Source: Sedimentisphaerales bacterium (GTDB lineage Bacteria; Planctomycetota; Phycisphaerae; Sedimentisphaerales; SG8-4). Taken from it: a DNA stretch of 14,760 bases. The notes beneath the pieces were generated by a model that worked only from the letters and a program-made list of their open reading frames with translations, did not search any database and was not told where the DNA came from. Positions 12,448-14,760 of the stretch are shown here, piece by piece; position 1 is the stretch's first letter; the number at the start of each line of letters is the position of its first letter. The DNA is taken from the NCBI GenBank assembly GCA_016932895.1, contig JAFGCA010000119.1, forward strand, positions 1-14,760, read 5' to 3'. Made by a program: the position numbers and the translations under genes.

Positions 12448-13887
12448 ATGACCGAGGGACTGAATCGCCGTGAATTTCTCGGTGCCGGAGCCACCGGTGC
12501 CGGTGCCGTGGTTTTTGGCACGATGCTGAACAACTCGACCGTGCTGGCGGGGCCCTCTGGCGACTGGCCGCCGCCGATGGACCCGGTGAAGATCTACAAG
12601 GTCTACGTCGGGCGTACCGGCGGGATCTATCTCTCCAGGCCCACCGCCGAGATTGAGAAGTTCGAGAAGTACCTTTCCGGCATTGAGACCCGGCTCGGTG
12701 ACGTCAAGTTCATCGGAGGTGATTTGATTCCGCCGACCCAGACCGAAGCGGTGGTCGCCAAGTTGAAAGACGCTGGCGCCGACGCTGTGATGCTGTTCCA
12801 TCTGTCGGGCCACGGCGGGGGCGCGCCGGAGATGCAGAAGATCATCGACGCGGACCTGCCCACGGCGGTCTTTTCGCAGCCGTTCAGCGGGCACGGATGG
12901 ATGTATTTTCCCCGCTGGCAGAAGGAGGGCAAGAAGGTCGTCCTGCTGCCGACGAGCGACTGGAGCGAGCTGGATCGGGTGGCGGGCGTGATGCGGGTCG
13001 CGCCGCACCTGCGTCGGACGCGCATTCTGGTCGTGCGGGGCCCGCTGGGCACCACCGAGGCCTGCTCGGCCCAACAGGTCAAAGAAAAGCTGGGCGTCGA
13101 AGTGATTCCGATCAGCGTCGAGGAGACGGTCAAGGCCCATGAGGCGGTGGATATCAAGGAAGCGGAGGCCGAAGCCGAGCGGCACTGGATCGGCCCGGCC
13201 AAGAAGATCGTCGAGCCGACCCGGGCCGAGATCATCAATTCCGCCCGCTTCTACCTGGCCACGAAGAATCTCATGAAGCGCTATGGGGCCCGGGCCGTGA
13301 CCAGCTCCAATTGCATGGGCGGGCCGGCCAAGGGATGTCTGACCTACAGCAAGCTCAATGACCTGGGGCTCGTCGGCGCCTGCGAAGGCGACATGGATTC
13401 CACTTTGACCATGCTCATCTTTCAGTACGCCTACGGGATTCCCGGTTTCATTACGGACCCGGTCTTCGACACGTCCAAGAACGCGTTGATCCATTTCCAC
13501 TGCACGTCGGCGACGAGGATGGACGGGCCTGATGGCGCGCGGCTGCCTTTCTCTATTCGAACGCAGAGTGACAGCGAAAGAGGCGTCTCGTTGGATGTGG
13601 AGAATCGCATCGGACAGGACGTTACCTGCGCCAAATTCATCAACCTGGACAAAATGCTCATTTCCACCGGAACCATCATCGATGTCACGCACGATGAGCT
13701 GGGTTGCCGCACGCAGTTCTGGACAAAGGTGAAGAACGCCAACTCCATGTTCCATAACTGGGGTGGCGGCGTTCTCGAAGGCGGGGTCATGACGCTGCTG
13801 CACCGCGTCGTTTTCTACGGCGACCATGTGGAGAGCATGCGGAACCTCGGCCACCTGATGGGATTCAAAGTCGTGGAAGAGGCGTGA
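12448..13887 (+). CDS. Tat-signal protein with L-fucose isomerase-like fold
   Basis: This 479-residue protein begins with a twin-arginine signal: NRREFLGAG at residues 6-14, a Gly/Ala-rich hydrophobic stretch, and likely cleavage near residue 34 (VLAG). The mature part resembles the L-fucose/L-arabinose isomerase fold family: an N-terminal Rossmann-like region (ADAVMLFHLSGHGGG, KKVVLLPTSDW), then GACEGDMDSTLTMLI (Glu313), ITDPVFDTSKNALIHFHC (Asp337, His349, His351) and a C-terminal Gly-rich segment. In characterised family members a Glu, an Asp and a His bind Mn2+, and these residues are candidates for that site. Exporting such an enzyme in a folded, cofactor-loaded state is the normal reason for Tat use. 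Substrate is unknown, and true isomerase activity is not proven. GGAGGT at 12435-12440 sets the start. The next gene follows after about 106 bases on the same strand. Confidence 0.82.
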   Translation: MTEGLNRREFLGAGATGAGAVVFGTMLNNSTVLAGPSGDWPPPMDPVKIYKVYVGRTGGIYLSRPTAEIEKFEKYLSGIETRLGDVKFIGGDLIPPTQTEAVVAKLKDAGADAVMLFHLSGHGGGAPEMQKIIDADLPTAVFSQPFSGHGWMYFPRWQKEGKKVVLLPTSDWSELDRVAGVMRVAPHLRRTRILVVRGPLGTTEACSAQQVKEKLGVEVIPISVEETVKAHEAVDIKEAEAEAERHWIGPAKKIVEPTRAEIINSARFYLATKNLMKRYGARAVTSSNCMGGPAKGCLTYSKLNDLGLVGACEGDMDSTLTMLIFQYAYGIPGFITDPVFDTSKNALIHFHCTSATRMDGPDGARLPFSIRTQSDSERGVSLDVENRIGQDVTCAKFINLDKMLISTGTIIDVTHDELGCRTQFWTKVKNANSMFHNWGGGVLEGGVMTLLHRVVFYGDHVESMRNLGHLMGFKVVEEA

Positions 13888-13970
13888 CATTCGGTTGCGT
13901 TGGCCCGGCGCTCGTACCGCGCGGCCCCGGAAGCGCCGGTGGCTGCGTGCCTGACGATAGGTTTGCCCTG

Positions 13971-13985
13971 CCCGTCGCCGACGGG
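13971..13985 (+). promoter_or_regulatory. Short hairpin at the radical SAM ribosome binding site
   Basis: CCCGTC (13971-13976) pairs with GACGGG (13980-13985) around a three-base loop. The 3' arm overlaps the G-run (13983-13987) that is the only ribosome-binding-like sequence before the start at 13994, so it could lower translation or couple it to the upstream gene. Confidence 0.3.
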
Positions 13986-13993
13986 GGCGATGG

Positions 13994-14760
13994 ATGTACG
14001 CACAAATGACGATACCGAGAATTCTGCTGGTCAATCCCCCGATCCACGATTTCGCCGCGTACGATTTCTGGCTCAAGCCCTACGGGCTTCTCAGCGTCGC
14101 CGGATACTTGCGGGGCCGGGCGGATTTCTTCCTGTTCGATACCCTGGACCGGCTCCATCCGGCCGTAGCCAAGAGGCGGGAATTACAGTCGGATGCCTGG
14201 GGCCGGGGGCGGTTCCGCCGCGAGCGCATCGCCAAACCGGAGCCGCTGAAAGAGATTCCGCGGTATTTCAGGCGGTTCGGCCTGCCCCGCGAGCTCTTTC
14301 GGGAGTTCCTTGGGCAGGGACCGTTCGACTATGTCTTCATTCAAACCGTGATGACGTACTGGTACCCGGGTGTGGCGGAGGTTGTTGGCGACGTTCGGGA
14401 CGCCTGGCCCGAAGCCCGGATCGTGCTGGGCGGCAACTACGCCACGCTGTGCCGCGATCATGCCCGCACGCTCGGGGTCGATCTGATCGTCAGCGGAACC
14501 GATCTGCAGCCACTCTGGCAGCTACTGGGAATCGCGCCCGATTGCGAGCAACCGGCCTTGTGGGAGCTCTATGAGAGGCTCGACGTGGGAACGCTCAAGC
14601 TCTCCGAGGGCTGTCCATTTCAGTGCAGCTATTGCTCCGTGCCGCAGGTGTACGGCGCCTTCAGGCCGCGTTCGCTGGAACGTTCGCTGGCAGAGCTGGA
14701 ACTGCTGATTGAGTGCGGAGCGAAGAACGTCGCCTTCTACGACGACGCGTTGCTGTTCGA
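13994..14760 (+). CDS. B12-binding-domain radical SAM protein (5' part, runs off the window)
   Basis: The reading frame is open to the last base, giving about 255 residues with no stop. The N-terminus, IPRILLVNPPIHDF and YGLLSVAGYL, is the typical opening of cobalamin-binding-domain radical SAM proteins. VRDAWPEARIVLGGNYAT and DLIVSGT continue the Rossmann-like B12 domain. The iron-sulfur motif EGCPFQCSYCSVPQVYG provides CxxxCxxC, which ligates the [4Fe-4S] cluster that cleaves S-adenosylmethionine. NVAFYDDALLF at the end matches the next strand of the barrel. Members methylate or rearrange unactivated substrates; the one here cannot be named. The start is 13994 or 14006 (four residues apart); the G-run at 13983-13987 favours 13994. 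It follows the Tat isomerase-like gene closely and may be cotranscribed. Confidence 0.88.
   Translation, partial: MYAQMTIPRILLVNPPIHDFAAYDFWLKPYGLLSVAGYLRGRADFFLFDTLDRLHPAVAKRRELQSDAWGRGRFRRERIAKPEPLKEIPRYFRRFGLPRELFREFLGQGPFDYVFIQTVMTYWYPGVAEVVGDVRDAWPEARIVLGGNYATLCRDHARTLGVDLIVSGTDLQPLWQLLGIAPDCEQPALWELYERLDVGTLKLSEGCPFQCSYCSVPQVYGAFRPRSLERSLAELELLIECGAKNVAFYDDALLF

Noticed and set aside
12442..14076. A 544-codon reverse frame opposite the Tat-exported gene
   Set aside because: The forward gene has a twin-arginine signal and an isomerase-like core. The reverse frame is rich in Arg, His and Asp as expected for a shadow.
13900..14574. A 224-codon forward frame overlapping the radical SAM gene
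   Set aside because: It is out of frame with the CxxxCxxC-bearing reading frame, which stays open to the window end. The 224-codon translation is Arg/Ala/Pro-rich with no domain.

Overview
The window is a GC-rich stretch of a bacterial chromosome. It most likely comes from a Planctomycetota genome of the Phycisphaerae/Sedimentisphaerales type. That placement is an inference from family traits: large secreted proteins carrying dockerin-like DxNxDxxVDxxD repeats outside any cellulosome context, a Fn3-like module with a DVYFGE signature and YYWRIDE strand, LamG and lamin-tail domains, and a Tat-exported sugar-isomerase-like protein. No rRNA or tRNA gene, CRISPR array, transposase or phage gene was recognised.

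Layout. Bases 1-2000 (+): a membrane-anchored TPR protein, then a small secreted orphan protein with a long leader. Bases 2252-8570 (-): a flavodoxin-fold protein with an iron-sulfur flavoprotein cysteine motif, a 1112-residue secreted multidomain LamG/dockerin protein, and an exported protein with two metallo-beta-lactamase (MBL) domains, the first of which has lost most of its metal ligands. Bases 9101-10776 (+): a putative caspase-fold (clan CD) protein with a His208/Cys243 dyad, followed by a 110-residue protein. Bases 10861-12093 (-): a secreted dockerin plus lamin-tail protein. Bases 12448-14760 (+): a Tat-signal protein resembling the L-fucose isomerase fold, then the 5' part of a B12-binding radical SAM protein that runs off the window.

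Most genes look like separate transcription units. Usable sigma70-like promoters can be placed before most of them, and strong hairpins lie at most gene ends, several without a clear T-tract. Two promoters carry perfect inverted repeats over the spacer or -10, which look like operators. The Tat gene has a leader of about 137 nt containing pairing segments followed by eight T residues.

The best candidate for an undescribed system is the pair at 9101-10776. The first 107 residues of the caspase-like protein and almost all of the small downstream protein align collinearly, with an offset of one residue, through GKF, ER-R, PDF, EVI and FG motifs. A clan CD peptidase-like effector next to a free-standing copy of its own N-terminal domain resembles homotypic adaptor/effector arrangements. 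No function is established here.
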